From assembly GCF_000785105.2 (NCBI RefSeq), contig NZ_CP018906.1, forward strand, positions 992,001-1,056,000: DNA of 64,000 bases. Reading direction: 5' to 3'. Both the position numbers and the translations under genes were made by a program. The notes under the pieces were generated by a model, which was not told where the DNA came from, searched no databases, and saw nothing but the letters and a program-made list of their open reading frames with translations. The number at the start of each line of letters is the position of its first letter. The stretch's first letter is position 1. Source of the DNA: Lentilactobacillus curieae. GTDB lineage: Bacteria; Bacillota; Bacilli; Lactobacillales; Lactobacillaceae. Positions 52,472 through 62,059 of the stretch are shown one piece after another.

Positions 52472-53791
52472 GTGGAAAATGAAACGAAATGGCCCGAGCG
52501 AATTAGCTATGGGCTGAGTGACGCAGCTGATAATTTAGTTTTTCAAGTAATGACCACGTACCTGCTATTTTTCTATACGGATGTGTATGGATTAAAAGCA
52601 GGTGATGTAGCCGTACTATTTTTGATCGCGAGAATTGCTGATGTTTTTGAAAGTCCAGTAGTTGGTTGGATGATCGATAAAACCCACTCACGATTTGGTA
52701 AGAGTCGACCGTTCTTTCTATGGTATTCGTTACCCTATGCAGTTTTTGCGGTATTGACATTCGTTACGCCTGATTTCAGTCCAGCTGGAAAACTTGCCTG
52801 GGCTTACGTTACATATTTGGGACTAGGATTTTTGTATACCGCGGTTAACCTACCGATAACATCAGTACTGCCAACAATGTCACGTAACCAACGAGAGTTA
52901 ACTTTGTTAGGAGTGATTCGTCAGTTTGGTGGGAGTGCTATCCAAATCGTGGTGGCGGTATTCACGCTGCCATTGGTCGCTACTCTAGGCGGACATAATC
53001 AGCAAAAGGGTTTTCTGTTGACGATGATTTTGTTTGCTGCAATTTCTCTTTTCTTAATCCTAAACACGTTTTTTCATATTCGTGAGCGCCATACTGTTGC
53101 CGAGATAGCGCACCGTCCATTTAAGGTGGTTCTTAATTTGGCTGCCCATAACAAGCCCTGGATTATTTTATCCCTGATTATTTTTTGTTTCTGGCTTGTG
53201 ACGGCGATTAAAAATCAAACGACCGTATATTACTTTAAATACGTATTTAATGACCAAGGCCTCGTGGCCTGGGCAAATAGTTTTACCTTTTCATCGCTGA
53301 TTGGCGTGGTTCTGATTATGAAAGTTACTGATCATGTCGGCAATAAACGAACGATGAGAACCGGAATGCTCATTGCTTTGATTGGCCAGATATTCTTGAT
53401 GTTTGGGGTTATTAGCAAGACGTTGATAACAATTTTTGCGGGAATTTTGATTAACAGTATTGGCCAAGGGATGATTGTTGGGCTAGTGTCGATTATGCTT
53501 TCTGATACGATTCGTTATGGTATTAGCTTGGGAGCTCAGGCCGAGGGATTTCTGTCGTCAAGTAACGATTTTGGCGTAAACCTAGGACTAGGGATCGGTG
53601 GTCTGGTAACTGCCGGTTTGTTTGATTTAGCCGGCTACGTTCCAAATCACGCCCAAAATTCTAGTACGATTTCGATGATCAACTTAAACTATGTTTGGAT
53701 TCCATTAGCCCTATATGTCTTATTAATTATTTTGATTCATTTTTATCCGGAAGAAAAAATGTATGCCCAAATCAAAAGTGTAGAAAACTAA
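52472..53791 (+). CDS. GPH family sugar:cation symporter
   Basis: This 439-residue transporter has 12 predicted segments and GPH features: RISYGLSDAADNLVFQVMTTYLLFFYTDVYG, ARIADVFESPVVGWMIDKTHSRFGKSRPF and SDTIRYGISLGAQAEGFL. It is a second GPH paralogue in the island and differs from the first in most loops and in codon bias, being less optimised. The substrate is probably a pentose, pentoside or uronide. The start is GTG at 52472 after GAGGG. It lies in an operon with the YagU-like gene. Confidence 0.88.
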   Translation: MENETKWPERISYGLSDAADNLVFQVMTTYLLFFYTDVYGLKAGDVAVLFLIARIADVFESPVVGWMIDKTHSRFGKSRPFFLWYSLPYAVFAVLTFVTPDFSPAGKLAWAYVTYLGLGFLYTAVNLPITSVLPTMSRNQRELTLLGVIRQFGGSAIQIVVAVFTLPLVATLGGHNQQKGFLLTMILFAAISLFLILNTFFHIRERHTVAEIAHRPFKVVLNLAAHNKPWIILSLIIFCFWLVTAIKNQTTVYYFKYVFNDQGLVAWANSFTFSSLIGVVLIMKVTDHVGNKRTMRTGMLIALIGQIFLMFGVISKTLITIFAGILINSIGQGMIVGLVSIMLSDTIRYGISLGAQAEGFLSSSNDFGVNLGLGIGGLVTAGLFDLAGYVPNHAQNSSTISMINLNYVWIPLALYVLLIILIHFYPEEKMYAQIKSVEN

Positions 53792-53858
53792 CCCCATGGA
53801 ACAATTGCTAAACTAGGTTATAATTAAGGCATAAATCTAGGAAGTGGGATGATCAATA

Positions 53859-54515
53859 ATGACAGTTACCGCATACATGGTTCGTCACGGGCAAACGTAC
53901 CTAAACTACTATAACCGGGTTCAAGGGTGGATTGACTCACCATTGACTGATAAAGGGATTGAGGATGCCAAAAACGCCGGTAAACGGCTCAAGGACATTA
54001 ACTTCACCGCATCATTCAGTAGTGATTCAGGTCGGGCAATTGATACGGCTCGATTGATCATGAAACAAAATCCAAATAATATGAATATTGTTAGTTATCA
54101 GTATCCCGAATTAAGGGAGCAGTTTCACGGGTACTTTGAAGGTAGCGATTTAAGCCAGATGTGGCAGTTTGTTGGGGTCCAAGTCCAAGAAACGACCGAA
54201 AGTGAAGTCTTAAAGAACTTTGGGTTGGAGCGTGCGCGAGATTTGATTCATCGAGCAGATTTATACAATCACGCTGAGAATAACGCCATGTTTTGGGAAC
54301 GCCTTAATTATGGATTTGACAAGATTCGCGAAAACACCAATGATGGTGATCAAATCTTAATTGTTTCCCACGGAATGACAATTAGATCAATCGTTGATCG
54401 TTATGCGCCTAAGTTGGATATTGGTGAAGCAACTGCTAACGGTAGCGTTACGAAACTAAAAATTAATGATGACGACATTGAAGTTGAGTACTTTAACAAC
54501 CTTGGTGAAGTTTAA
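53859..54515 (+). CDS. Histidine phosphatase family protein
   Basis: This 218-residue protein has the phosphoglycerate mutase-like RHG motif (MVRHGQTYLNYYNRVQGWIDSPLTDKG) and the second catalytic His in ILIVSHGMTIRSIV. Such proteins act on small phosphates or phosphoproteins, and the substrate is not predictable. TATAAT near 53819 may be its -10 box. A terminator follows. Confidence 0.88.
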   Translation: MTVTAYMVRHGQTYLNYYNRVQGWIDSPLTDKGIEDAKNAGKRLKDINFTASFSSDSGRAIDTARLIMKQNPNNMNIVSYQYPELREQFHGYFEGSDLSQMWQFVGVQVQETTESEVLKNFGLERARDLIHRADLYNHAENNAMFWERLNYGFDKIRENTNDGDQILIVSHGMTIRSIVDRYAPKLDIGEATANGSVTKLKINDDDIEVEYFNNLGEV

Positions 54516-54525
54516 GTAATAAATT

Positions 54526-54552
54526 AGGGGCCGGATAATCTGGCCTCTTTGT
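54526..54552 (+). terminator. Terminator of the phosphatase gene
   Basis: AGGGGCC-GAT and ATC-GGCCTCT form a short stem followed by TTTGTG. Confidence 0.6.
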
Positions 54553-54585
54553 GTATAAACAATAAGTTTTTGATTGGAGTAAACA

Positions 54586-56115
54586 ATGGCTGAATTTGTG
54601 CAAACTTTAATTGAAAAGCGGGCTGACCTTTGGCAGGCAATTGGCCAGCATATTTGGCTATCGCTAGTATCGCTGCTGATTGCGATGATTATTGCGATTC
54701 CAATTGCTATCGCTGTCCAGAAACATAAGCGAATTGCAGAATTATTGAATCAGTTTGCTGGGGTCTTACAGACGATTCCTTCGCTAGCTTTACTAGGACT
54801 ATTGATTCCGATTGTTGGAATTGGCCAAGTGCCAGCGGTGATTGCGTTGGTGATTTACGCAATTTTTCCGATTTATCAAAATACGTTTGTGGGAATATCG
54901 TCCATTGATGACTCCTTGGAGGAAGCAGCCGATGCTTTTGGAATGACGAGGTTTGAAAAACTACGTAGAGTTGAGTTGCCAATTGCGATGCCAGTAATAT
55001 TGACTGGAATCCGTCAGGCAATGGTATTGATTGTTGGAACTGCAACCTTAGCAGCTTTGATCGGATCAGGTGGTTTAGGAACTTTTATTTTGTTGGGAAT
55101 TAGTAGAAATAATAATTCAATGACTTTAATTGGTGCCATTGCTTCGGCGTTGCTGGCAATTGCCTTTAGTTTGCTGATCCAGTTACTTCAAAGATTACGG
55201 TTACGGACGATTTTAATTTCAATTGGAGTTGTTCTCCTTGCGTTCTTAGGGATTAGCGGTTTTCAGACCATTCAAAACTCTAGCCAACAAATAGTTATTG
55301 CTGGGAAAATGGGTTCAGAACCAGAAATCTTAATCAATATGTATAAGGACTTGATCAAGGATGACAACCCGCGAGCAGATGTTGTGTTGAAACCTGACTT
55401 TGGACAAACTAGTTTTCTTTTCAATGCCCTAAAATCAGACCAGATAACCATTTACCCAGAATTTACTGGAACGGTCCTCCAGGGCTTAGTAAAGGGCAAA
55501 TACGATGTGCAACAGATGCCGGCTACTGAAATTTATGATACTGCCAAGCACAGCTTGAATAATCAGTTTAAAATGCAGTATTTAAAACCGATGAAGTATA
55601 ACAACACCTACGCACTTGTTGTTAAGCAAAGCTTCGCCAATAAGTACCACCTTGAAACGATTTCTGATTTGAGAAGGGTGGAAAGTCGCCTTCATGCGGG
55701 CTTTGACCTAGAATTTATTGACAGGCCAGATGGTTACAAAGGTATCAAACAAAAATATAACTTGGCGTTTAAATACAAATCGATGGATCCGGATTTGAGA
55801 TATGAAGCAATCAATAAGGGAGCCGTGAATATCGTGGACGGGTACTCAACAGACTCGCAAATTCGCCAGTATCACTTGGTGGCTTTAAAGGATGATCGTA
55901 ATCTGTTCCCCGTATATCAGGGGGCACCGTTGATGAAACATAAGTTTGCCCAGGATAATCCTAGAGTTGTTAGTGCACTAAATAAGCTATCTGGAAAGAT
56001 TAGTGAACGACAGATGCAACAGATGAATTATGAAGTTAACGTCTTGAAGAGGTCGGCTGCCTCTGTTGCGAAGAATTATCTGGTTAAGCATCGCTTGATT
56101 GGAGGTGACCGTTAA
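54586..56115 (+). CDS. ABC importer permease fused to its substrate-binding domain (OpuC/EgtU type)
   Basis: The first about 215 residues are an OpuCB-like permease with five or six membrane segments and the EAA loop (EEAADAFGMTRFEKLRRVELPIAMP). A last hydrophobic segment then leads to an extracellular QAT-type binding domain (about 235-509; IVIAGKMGSEPEILINMYKDL, YPEFTGTVLQGL, and NIVDGYSTDSQIRQYHLVALKDD). This fused layout occurs in choline/glycine betaine importers and in the ergothioneine importer EgtU. The ligand cannot be set by eye. The stop lies two bases before the ATPase start, so the two genes are coupled. Confidence 0.9.
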   Translation: MAEFVQTLIEKRADLWQAIGQHIWLSLVSLLIAMIIAIPIAIAVQKHKRIAELLNQFAGVLQTIPSLALLGLLIPIVGIGQVPAVIALVIYAIFPIYQNTFVGISSIDDSLEEAADAFGMTRFEKLRRVELPIAMPVILTGIRQAMVLIVGTATLAALIGSGGLGTFILLGISRNNNSMTLIGAIASALLAIAFSLLIQLLQRLRLRTILISIGVVLLAFLGISGFQTIQNSSQQIVIAGKMGSEPEILINMYKDLIKDDNPRADVVLKPDFGQTSFLFNALKSDQITIYPEFTGTVLQGLVKGKYDVQQMPATEIYDTAKHSLNNQFKMQYLKPMKYNNTYALVVKQSFANKYHLETISDLRRVESRLHAGFDLEFIDRPDGYKGIKQKYNLAFKYKSMDPDLRYEAINKGAVNIVDGYSTDSQIRQYHLVALKDDRNLFPVYQGAPLMKHKFAQDNPRVVSALNKLSGKISERQMQQMNYEVNVLKRSAASVAKNYLVKHRLIGGDR

Positions 56116-56116
56116 T

Positions 56117-57088
56117 ATGACGGACCCGATTTTAAAGTTAGACCACGTTAGCAAACAGTTTAGCGATCAACTAGGAGTTGCTGATGTGTCTTTGACAGTC
56201 AACGATGGTGAGTTTTTCGTTTTGGTTGGTTCTTCCGGAAGCGGGAAGACCACCACTTTGCGGATGATTAACAGATTGATTGAACCATCCAGCGGGACGA
56301 TTACTTTCCATGGCAAAAACACGGCGGAATATAATTTACGGGAATTGAGAACTTCAATTGGATATGTTTTACAAGATATTGCCCTGTTTCCGAACATGAC
56401 GGTTCAGCAAAATGTCTCCTTAATTCCTGAAATGCGCGGGAAGGATAAAAAGGCCACTAAGCTGCTTGCGGAACAATTGCTTCGGGAGGTGGATCTAGAT
56501 CCCGAACAATATTTACAAAAGATGCCGGCAGACCTTTCTGGGGGAGAGCAGCAACGGGTCGGAATCTTAAGGGCATTTGCAGCCAACCCCAAGCTGATTT
56601 TGATGGACGAGCCCTTTAGTGCGCTTGACCCAATTTCGCGGCGACAACTTCGAGAATTAGTAAAAAAAATCCATGAAAATACTCATAGTACAATAATTTT
56701 TGTCACCCATGATATGGATGAGGCTCTAGAGCTGGGAGACAAGATTGCGGTTATGAGACTGGGAAAAGTTGAACAGATTGGTTCGCCAAGTGAGATTGTG
56801 TCAACGCCAGCCAATGACTTTGTGGCAAAGATGTTTTCCAAGTCGCTGGCTCACGATATCTACGGGGTTTACCTAAATAAGCTAGCTTTGATGGGTTACT
56901 TAACCCAAGATAAAAAAACTACCGCAACGGTTCCTTCGATTGAAGAAACCGCTACGGTAGGCGATGTACTTTCTTTGATTAATCAGGCGGGAGAGGTAAA
57001 AATTATGCGTGGACAAATCTCGGCTGGCTACCTAACTCAGTCTGAATTGTTGAGGTTTATGGCAGATTTTCAAAAAGCTCACAGGTAG
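56117..57088 (+). CDS. ABC importer ATP-binding protein (OpuCA/EgtV type)
   Basis: This 323-residue ATPase has Walker A (GSSGSGKTT), the Q-loop (GYVLQDIALFPNM), the signature LSGGEQQR, Walker B (LILMDEP) and the switch His (VTHDMDEAL). Its C-terminal 80 residues keep one weak CBS-like half rather than the full tandem CBS pair of OpuAA. It starts at ATG 56117 with GGAGGTGA in the end of the permease gene; an in-frame TTG at 56099 would be inside that site. It energises the fused permease-binding protein upstream. Its 3' end overlaps the convergent oxidoreductase gene by ten bases. Confidence 0.92.
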   Translation: MTDPILKLDHVSKQFSDQLGVADVSLTVNDGEFFVLVGSSGSGKTTTLRMINRLIEPSSGTITFHGKNTAEYNLRELRTSIGYVLQDIALFPNMTVQQNVSLIPEMRGKDKKATKLLAEQLLREVDLDPEQYLQKMPADLSGGEQQRVGILRAFAANPKLILMDEPFSALDPISRRQLRELVKKIHENTHSTIIFVTHDMDEALELGDKIAVMRLGKVEQIGSPSEIVSTPANDFVAKMFSKSLAHDIYGVYLNKLALMGYLTQDKKTTATVPSIEETATVGDVLSLINQAGEVKIMRGQISAGYLTQSELLRFMADFQKAHR

Positions 57089-58422
57089 TAAGTCATGTCA
57101 GAAGCTGGAGTTGGGTAAGCAGGAATTTGATGGGCTACTGCTTGCTTATCTGCTTTTTGGTTAATTTCAAATGTAAAGTAGTTGATGATTTCGTCAGCGA
57201 TTTTAGACAGTACGGTTGCACCCGCAATTGTGCTGTTCTTTTTGTCTAGAACAGTAATGACAACTGCATTTGGATCTTGAATTCGGTTAAATGTGTACCA
57301 GCTACCAGTCTTAACTGTTTTAACGGTGTACAAAGATGGATTGTCAACGGCTTCAGAAAGTGAAACTCCGGTGGTGGCAATTTGTAGCGATGAGTATACT
57401 ACTTGAGGAATTGCAGGATACCGAATTGAATCGTGGTCATTATTGGTAAGAATTCCTTCAGCAACGTATGCCCCTTCAAATGAAGCAACTGGGGTTAGTT
57501 TAGGTTGCGAACGGTTAACAACATCACCAACCGCATAGATGTTGGGGTTGGATGTCTCTAAGAATGCGTTAACTTGGATGCCGTGGTTATCATAATTTAC
57601 GCCGGCAACGTTTAAGTTTAGAGAATCGAGCTTAGGAACCCGACCCATTGCGGCAAACACTTCGTCTACTTCGATACTAAAGTCATTTTCTCCAAGCAGT
57701 TCGTAGTCCCCATCGGCACGTTCCCTGATAGATGATAATGTGGTATCAAAGTGGAAGTGAACACCGTGATCCTTCATTGAATCCACTAAAGCACTTGTAA
57801 GTTCCTTTGGGTATCGTTTAAGAACTTGATCATTGTGCTGAATCAGGTGAACTTCAGCTCCGGATTCTGCAGCGATGTTTGCTAGTTCGATACCAACAAA
57901 ACCACCACCGATAAAGGCAACCTTTTCAGGCAAATGTGGCATGCTTAAAAAGTCTGCACTGGTGTGAATAAACTCATTTCCTTCAATTTGAGGAATTGCT
58001 GGATGAAGTCCGGTGGCTAAGACAAATTTATCAGCTTGATAACTAGTGTCATTAACCGAAATAGTTGTTTCGTCAATAAAGGTCGCTTTGCCGTGCTCAG
58101 TTAAAATATTTGCGGACTTGAGTCCATCAAGGGTTCCGGAAGGAATTTTTTCTGTGTACTGTTTTTTAAATTCCATCATTTCTTCCCAGTTAATACTGGA
58201 ATCGCTTTTTAAACCAACTGCGGCTAGGTCAGCAGCTTGCTGCTTAGTATGTACAACACTGTAAAGCATCTTTTTGGGATCACATCCACGGTTAGGACAA
58301 GTCCCACCCCAGAGATCATTTTCGACTACAAGGACAGTTTTATTGCTTGCCAGACCGTAAGCGGCAGCTAAACCACCTGGGCCGGCACCAATAATAATTA
58401 CATCGACTTTTTTATCTGCCAT
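57079..58422 (-). CDS. FAD-dependent pyridine nucleotide-disulfide oxidoreductase
   Basis: This 447-residue flavoprotein has the FAD motif IIIGAGPGGLAAAYGLA, the redox disulfide GGTCPNRGCDPKKML, the NAD(P) fold FIGGGFVGIELANIAAESG and YAVGDVVNRSQPKLTPVA. It resembles glutathione/mercuric reductases. The C-terminal active-site region, normally with HPT and a paired Glu, reads AYPTPASDMTYYL. The catalytic His is therefore Tyr, and the interface partner is altered. It may not reduce glutathione. The gene overlaps the ABC ATPase gene tail to tail. The ATG follows GGGAGG. Confidence 0.88.
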   Translation of the reverse strand: MADKKVDVIIIGAGPGGLAAAYGLASNKTVLVVENDLWGGTCPNRGCDPKKMLYSVVHTKQQAADLAAVGLKSDSSINWEEMMEFKKQYTEKIPSGTLDGLKSANILTEHGKATFIDETTISVNDTSYQADKFVLATGLHPAIPQIEGNEFIHTSADFLSMPHLPEKVAFIGGGFVGIELANIAAESGAEVHLIQHNDQVLKRYPKELTSALVDSMKDHGVHFHFDTTLSSIRERADGDYELLGENDFSIEVDEVFAAMGRVPKLDSLNLNVAGVNYDNHGIQVNAFLETSNPNIYAVGDVVNRSQPKLTPVASFEGAYVAEGILTNNDHDSIRYPAIPQVVYSSLQIATTGVSLSEAVDNPSLYTVKTVKTGSWYTFNRIQDPNAVVITVLDKKNSTIAGATVLSKIADEIINYFTFEINQKADKQAVAHQIPAYPTPASDMTYYL

Positions 58423-58483
58423 GATATAAACCTCCCGACATTATTCTTAACTACTATTTTAGCATGTTATTTGGTTGGCTACT

Positions 58484-58520
58484 GATAAAAAAAGTGAGGC
58501 CAACTTTCCGTTGGCCTCAC
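58484..58520 (-). terminator. Terminator of the DHA2 transporter gene
   Basis: GTGAGGCCAAC and GTTGGCCTCAC pair around TTTCC; on the minus strand a run of seven T follows. Confidence 0.9.
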
Positions 58521-58527
58521 AGCTGCT

Positions 58528-59934
58528 TTAATATTCCCGTTTTGTAGTGTTTTTGTTTTGCATCGTAAAGTTAATGATGGCAGACACAGTGGCGATTGCG
58601 CCGAGGACTGCCAAGAAGATAAACGCAATTTGACCACCAGCAAATGTCCGACTGATAAAGCTACCAGTTCCGCGTAGTTGTGCGTTAGACAGCATCGCAG
58701 CCAAGATGCCGACACCTAATGATCCAGCATATTGTTGTAGCATGTTGAACACTGAATTTACGTCCGGACTGTTTTGAGGCTTTACTAAGGTTGTTGCATT
58801 TCCAATTGAATTTGAGAATGCCATGTTGAACCCAAACCGTAAGAAAATGTATAGGGCGGCAACTAGAATTGAACCTAGTAAGCTTTGAGTTAAGAAATAG
58901 AGTAAGCTTCCGAGGGTTACTGCACAGGTCCCGATGATAATTGGTAGTGCGTATCCCTTGGTATCAGCCAACTTACCAGCGAATGGTGATGTGAAGGCAC
59001 CGACCAAAGCTCCAGGTAGCAAAATCAAGCCCGAAACCATTGAGCTGGTGTGCATTACGTACTGACAATACACGGGAATTAAGAAAGAAATCCCGATGTT
59101 GATAAATTGAAGAATGAAGTAGGTAATGGTTGATAGTGTGATATTAACGGAACTATAAATGGACAAATCAAAGAGTTGTGATTTCCCCCGGCCATTTGAA
59201 AATAAGAAGGCTGCAATTGCAATGATTCCTAACACAATTGGTGCAATGGCCTTAATGTTACCAATTCCGACTGAACCACTTTGGCTAACTCCAATCACGA
59301 TACTTGTAAATGAAATGGCAATCAAAATTAGACTGACCGTATCAAATGATTTGTCGGTTCCAGAATTTTCCAAATCAACGTATAGATAACCCAATATCAA
59401 ACTAGCAACCACAATTGGTAATACTAACCAGAAAATCATTCGCCAGTCTAGCATGGTAGCAACGATTCCCCCATAGGTAGGCCCCAGAGCTGGAGCGAAT
59501 GAAATTACCATTCCAGCGACTCCAGTCATAGTTCCAATCTTATTTTGAGGAATTTTAGCGAAAATAATTTGATACATAATTGGAGTTGATAATCCAGTCG
59601 CAATTGCTTGAATCAATCTTCCAACCAACAGGACTGGGAAGTTCATTGCAATGGCACACAGTATATCCCCAATGATGAATGAAGTAGCCGCAAAGATTAA
59701 GAGATTTTTGGCAGGAAATTTCTTCAATAAAAATGAGGTGGTTGCCATAACCAGAGTTACCATCAATAAGTAACCAGTTGTAATCCATTGTAGAATATCC
59801 AATGAAACTGAGAATTGTTTTGCTAACTCTGGGAAGGTAACATTCATTGATGTTTCAGTCAGGATCCCAGTGAAAGATAGCAGTGCAGTCGCAAAAATGG
59901 CTAGGTACGTTTTCCGTTCGATTTTTTGTTCCAA
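58528..59934 (-). CDS. DHA2 family MFS multidrug exporter
   Basis: This 468-residue protein has about 14 hydrophobic segments. It shows MNVTFPELAKQF and WITTGYLLMV in the first helices and GRLIQAIATGLSTPI and FAPALGPTYGGIVATMLDWRMIF as motif C, the antiporter signature of DHA2 exporters such as EmrB and LmrB. It exports drugs or other amphiphiles with protons. The start is TTG at 59934 with GAGGAG upstream. It is transcribed alone. Confidence 0.9.
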   Translation of the reverse strand: MEQKIERKTYLAIFATALLSFTGILTETSMNVTFPELAKQFSVSLDILQWITTGYLLMVTLVMATTSFLLKKFPAKNLLIFAATSFIIGDILCAIAMNFPVLLVGRLIQAIATGLSTPIMYQIIFAKIPQNKIGTMTGVAGMVISFAPALGPTYGGIVATMLDWRMIFWLVLPIVVASLILGYLYVDLENSGTDKSFDTVSLILIAISFTSIVIGVSQSGSVGIGNIKAIAPIVLGIIAIAAFLFSNGRGKSQLFDLSIYSSVNITLSTITYFILQFINIGISFLIPVYCQYVMHTSSMVSGLILLPGALVGAFTSPFAGKLADTKGYALPIIIGTCAVTLGSLLYFLTQSLLGSILVAALYIFLRFGFNMAFSNSIGNATTLVKPQNSPDVNSVFNMLQQYAGSLGVGILAAMLSNAQLRGTGSFISRTFAGGQIAFIFLAVLGAIATVSAIINFTMQNKNTTKREY

Positions 59935-60109
59935 ATAAGCATCTCCTCATAATAATTCTTACCGCTTGCCAGCCTAAAAATAATTGCATATAAAATGAGT
60001 GCCACTGCTGGCACCCATTAAGGTATTGCATAGCAAGTTTTTCGAATGTTTTTCTCTAACAAAGCAAGTTTACTCTGATTCAGAAAAAAATGCCAAGTGA
60101 TTGTTCAAA

Positions 60110-60156
60110 CAAAAAAGGAGCACTACATGAATCTTCGATTCAGTCGTAGTGCTCCT
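60110..60156 (-). terminator. Terminator of the phospho-sugar mutase gene
   Basis: GGAGCACTAC-GAATC and GATTC-GTAGTGCTCC form a long stem; a run of six T follows on the minus strand. Confidence 0.9.
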
Positions 60157-60192
60157 TATCGTCTACTTATGCCTAAATTATTTACGACACAA

Positions 60193-61935
60193 CTAGTTAT
60201 TAATCAATGCGTTAATTTGTTTATCCAGTTCTTTTTCAAATTCAGATAACTTAGCTTGAACGGCATCTTCAGTTTTGTCAACCAGGCCAAGGTAGAACTT
60301 GATCTTTGGTTCTGTTCCTGAAGGACGAACTGCTAACCAAGTTTCATCATCAAACCAGTACTTGAGTACGTTTGATTGTGGTAGATCAATCTTGGTAGTT
60401 GAACCATCAGCTGCTGTTTCAGTTGATGTTGAGTAGTCAGCGTGCTTAACCACTTTGTGGCCGGCGAGTTCAGTAATTGGGTTGTTTCTCAATTCATCCA
60501 TCATGTGAGCCATCTTTTCCTTACCGTCAAGCCCGTCAAATTCTTTAGCAACAGTCTTTTCAGCGAAGAATCCGTACTTGTTGTACATTTCTTGGACACC
60601 ATCGTAAAGGGTCTTGCCTTGGCTCTTGTAGTAAGCAGCAACTTCGGCTAATAGTAGAACGGTTTGAATTGCATCCTTGTCACGAACAAATGGCTTAACG
60701 AGGTAACCGAAACTTTCTTCAAAACCAAACAGGAAGGTATGGTCATGATTGGTTTCGTATTTGTGGATTTCTTCAGCAATAAACTTAAATCCAGTCAACA
60801 CGTTCTTAGTTTCAATTCCAAATGAATCGGCAATTTTTGCGGCTAACTCAGTTGAAACGATTGATTTTACAACCCGGCCGTCTTTAGGCAAGGTGTTCGA
60901 ATTTTTCTTGGCAGTCAAAATGTAGTTTAAAAGAACACTGGCAATTTGGTTACCACTCAATAGTTGGTAATCGCCGTTTGGCAAACGGACTGCAGCACCA
61001 AGGCGGTCAGCATCGGGATCGGTAGCAATCAAAACGTCTGCGTCGACTTTCTTCCCAAGTTCCTTTGCTAAGTCAAAAGCTTGTGGAAATTCAGGATTTG
61101 GGAATGGGACAGTTGGAAATTCGGGATCGGCAATTGTTTGTTCTTTAACAACAGAATAATTACTAAATCCTGCTTCTTCCAATGCACGACGGGCGATTAC
61201 GCGGCCAGTTCCGTGAAGTGGCGTGTAGACAAACTTCATAGATTTACCGGTGCTTTTTACTAACTCAGTATCAATGTTTACGGTTTTTACTTCGTCAAGG
61301 TATGCAGAATCAACGTTTTCACCAATGATACTCATTAATTTAGCTTCTCTAAGCTTACCTTCTGGGGCAGCTTTAATGGAAAAGAGATCCTCGGTTTTAC
61401 GAATGTATGAAGTAATCAAGTCTGATTCCTTTGGTGGCATTTGACCACCATCTTCACCATAAATTTTAAAACCATTGTATTGCTTAGGATTATGACTTGC
61501 GGTGATCATGATTCCTGCATAAGTATGTAGATGGCGAACTGCAAATGATAGTTCTGGAGTAGGGCGAATGTCATCGAATACAAATGACTTAATGTTATGA
61601 GCTCCGAGTACTCTGGCAGCTTCGTGAGCAAATTCTGATGATTGGTAACGTGAGTCAAAACTAATTGCAACGCCACGGTCACGAGTTGCTTCATCCAAAG
61701 TATCCATGAAGGCAGCTAACCCTTCAGTTGCTTGGCGAACTGTGTAGATGTTCATCCGGTTGATGCCGGCACCTAGCAATCCTCTCATTCCAGCGGTTCC
61801 GAATGATAATGGGGCTGCGAAGGCATCCTCGATTTTGTCGTTGTTTCCTTTTAAGCTATTTAAGTCTTCTAGTAAGTTTTCTGGTAAGTTAGGTTGCTTG
61901 GTCCATTTTTCATATAAAGTCTGAGCAGTATCCAA
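60193..61935 (-). CDS. pgm: Phospho-sugar mutase (alpha-phosphoglucomutase/phosphomannomutase)
   Basis: This 580-residue alpha-D-phosphohexomutase has the phosphoserine loop TASHNPKQYNGFKIY, the metal-binding loop DPDADRLG, the sugar-binding loop FGFEESFGYL and the phosphate-binding RPSGTEPKIKFY. Its length matches the large PgcA/Pgm type of Firmicutes. It interconverts glucose 1- and 6-phosphates for UDP-glucose, wall polymer and galactose metabolism. The start is TTG at 61935 with GGGAGG eight bases away. It is divergent from a LacI regulator. Confidence 0.95.
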   Translation of the reverse strand: MDTAQTLYEKWTKQPNLPENLLEDLNSLKGNNDKIEDAFAAPLSFGTAGMRGLLGAGINRMNIYTVRQATEGLAAFMDTLDEATRDRGVAISFDSRYQSSEFAHEAARVLGAHNIKSFVFDDIRPTPELSFAVRHLHTYAGIMITASHNPKQYNGFKIYGEDGGQMPPKESDLITSYIRKTEDLFSIKAAPEGKLREAKLMSIIGENVDSAYLDEVKTVNIDTELVKSTGKSMKFVYTPLHGTGRVIARRALEEAGFSNYSVVKEQTIADPEFPTVPFPNPEFPQAFDLAKELGKKVDADVLIATDPDADRLGAAVRLPNGDYQLLSGNQIASVLLNYILTAKKNSNTLPKDGRVVKSIVSTELAAKIADSFGIETKNVLTGFKFIAEEIHKYETNHDHTFLFGFEESFGYLVKPFVRDKDAIQTVLLLAEVAAYYKSQGKTLYDGVQEMYNKYGFFAEKTVAKEFDGLDGKEKMAHMMDELRNNPITELAGHKVVKHADYSTSTETAADGSTTKIDLPQSNVLKYWFDDETWLAVRPSGTEPKIKFYLGLVDKTEDAVQAKLSEFEKELDKQINALINN

Positions 61936-62002
61936 TGTAATGGCCTCCCGTTATTTTTAGCTTAATTATAAAAATTTACCTACGGTACGTCAATGATTTT
62001 AC

Positions 62003-62016
62003 TAGGATAAATCCTA
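62003..62016. promoter_or_regulatory. Palindrome upstream of pgm
   Basis: TAGGAT-AA-ATCCTA is a perfect 14-base palindrome in the divergent region and follows ATTTTAC. It is a possible regulator site. Confidence 0.4.
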
Positions 62017-62059
62017 ATAATAGTCGCAAAGGCTTGACTTGATAAGGTAAACAAAATAT

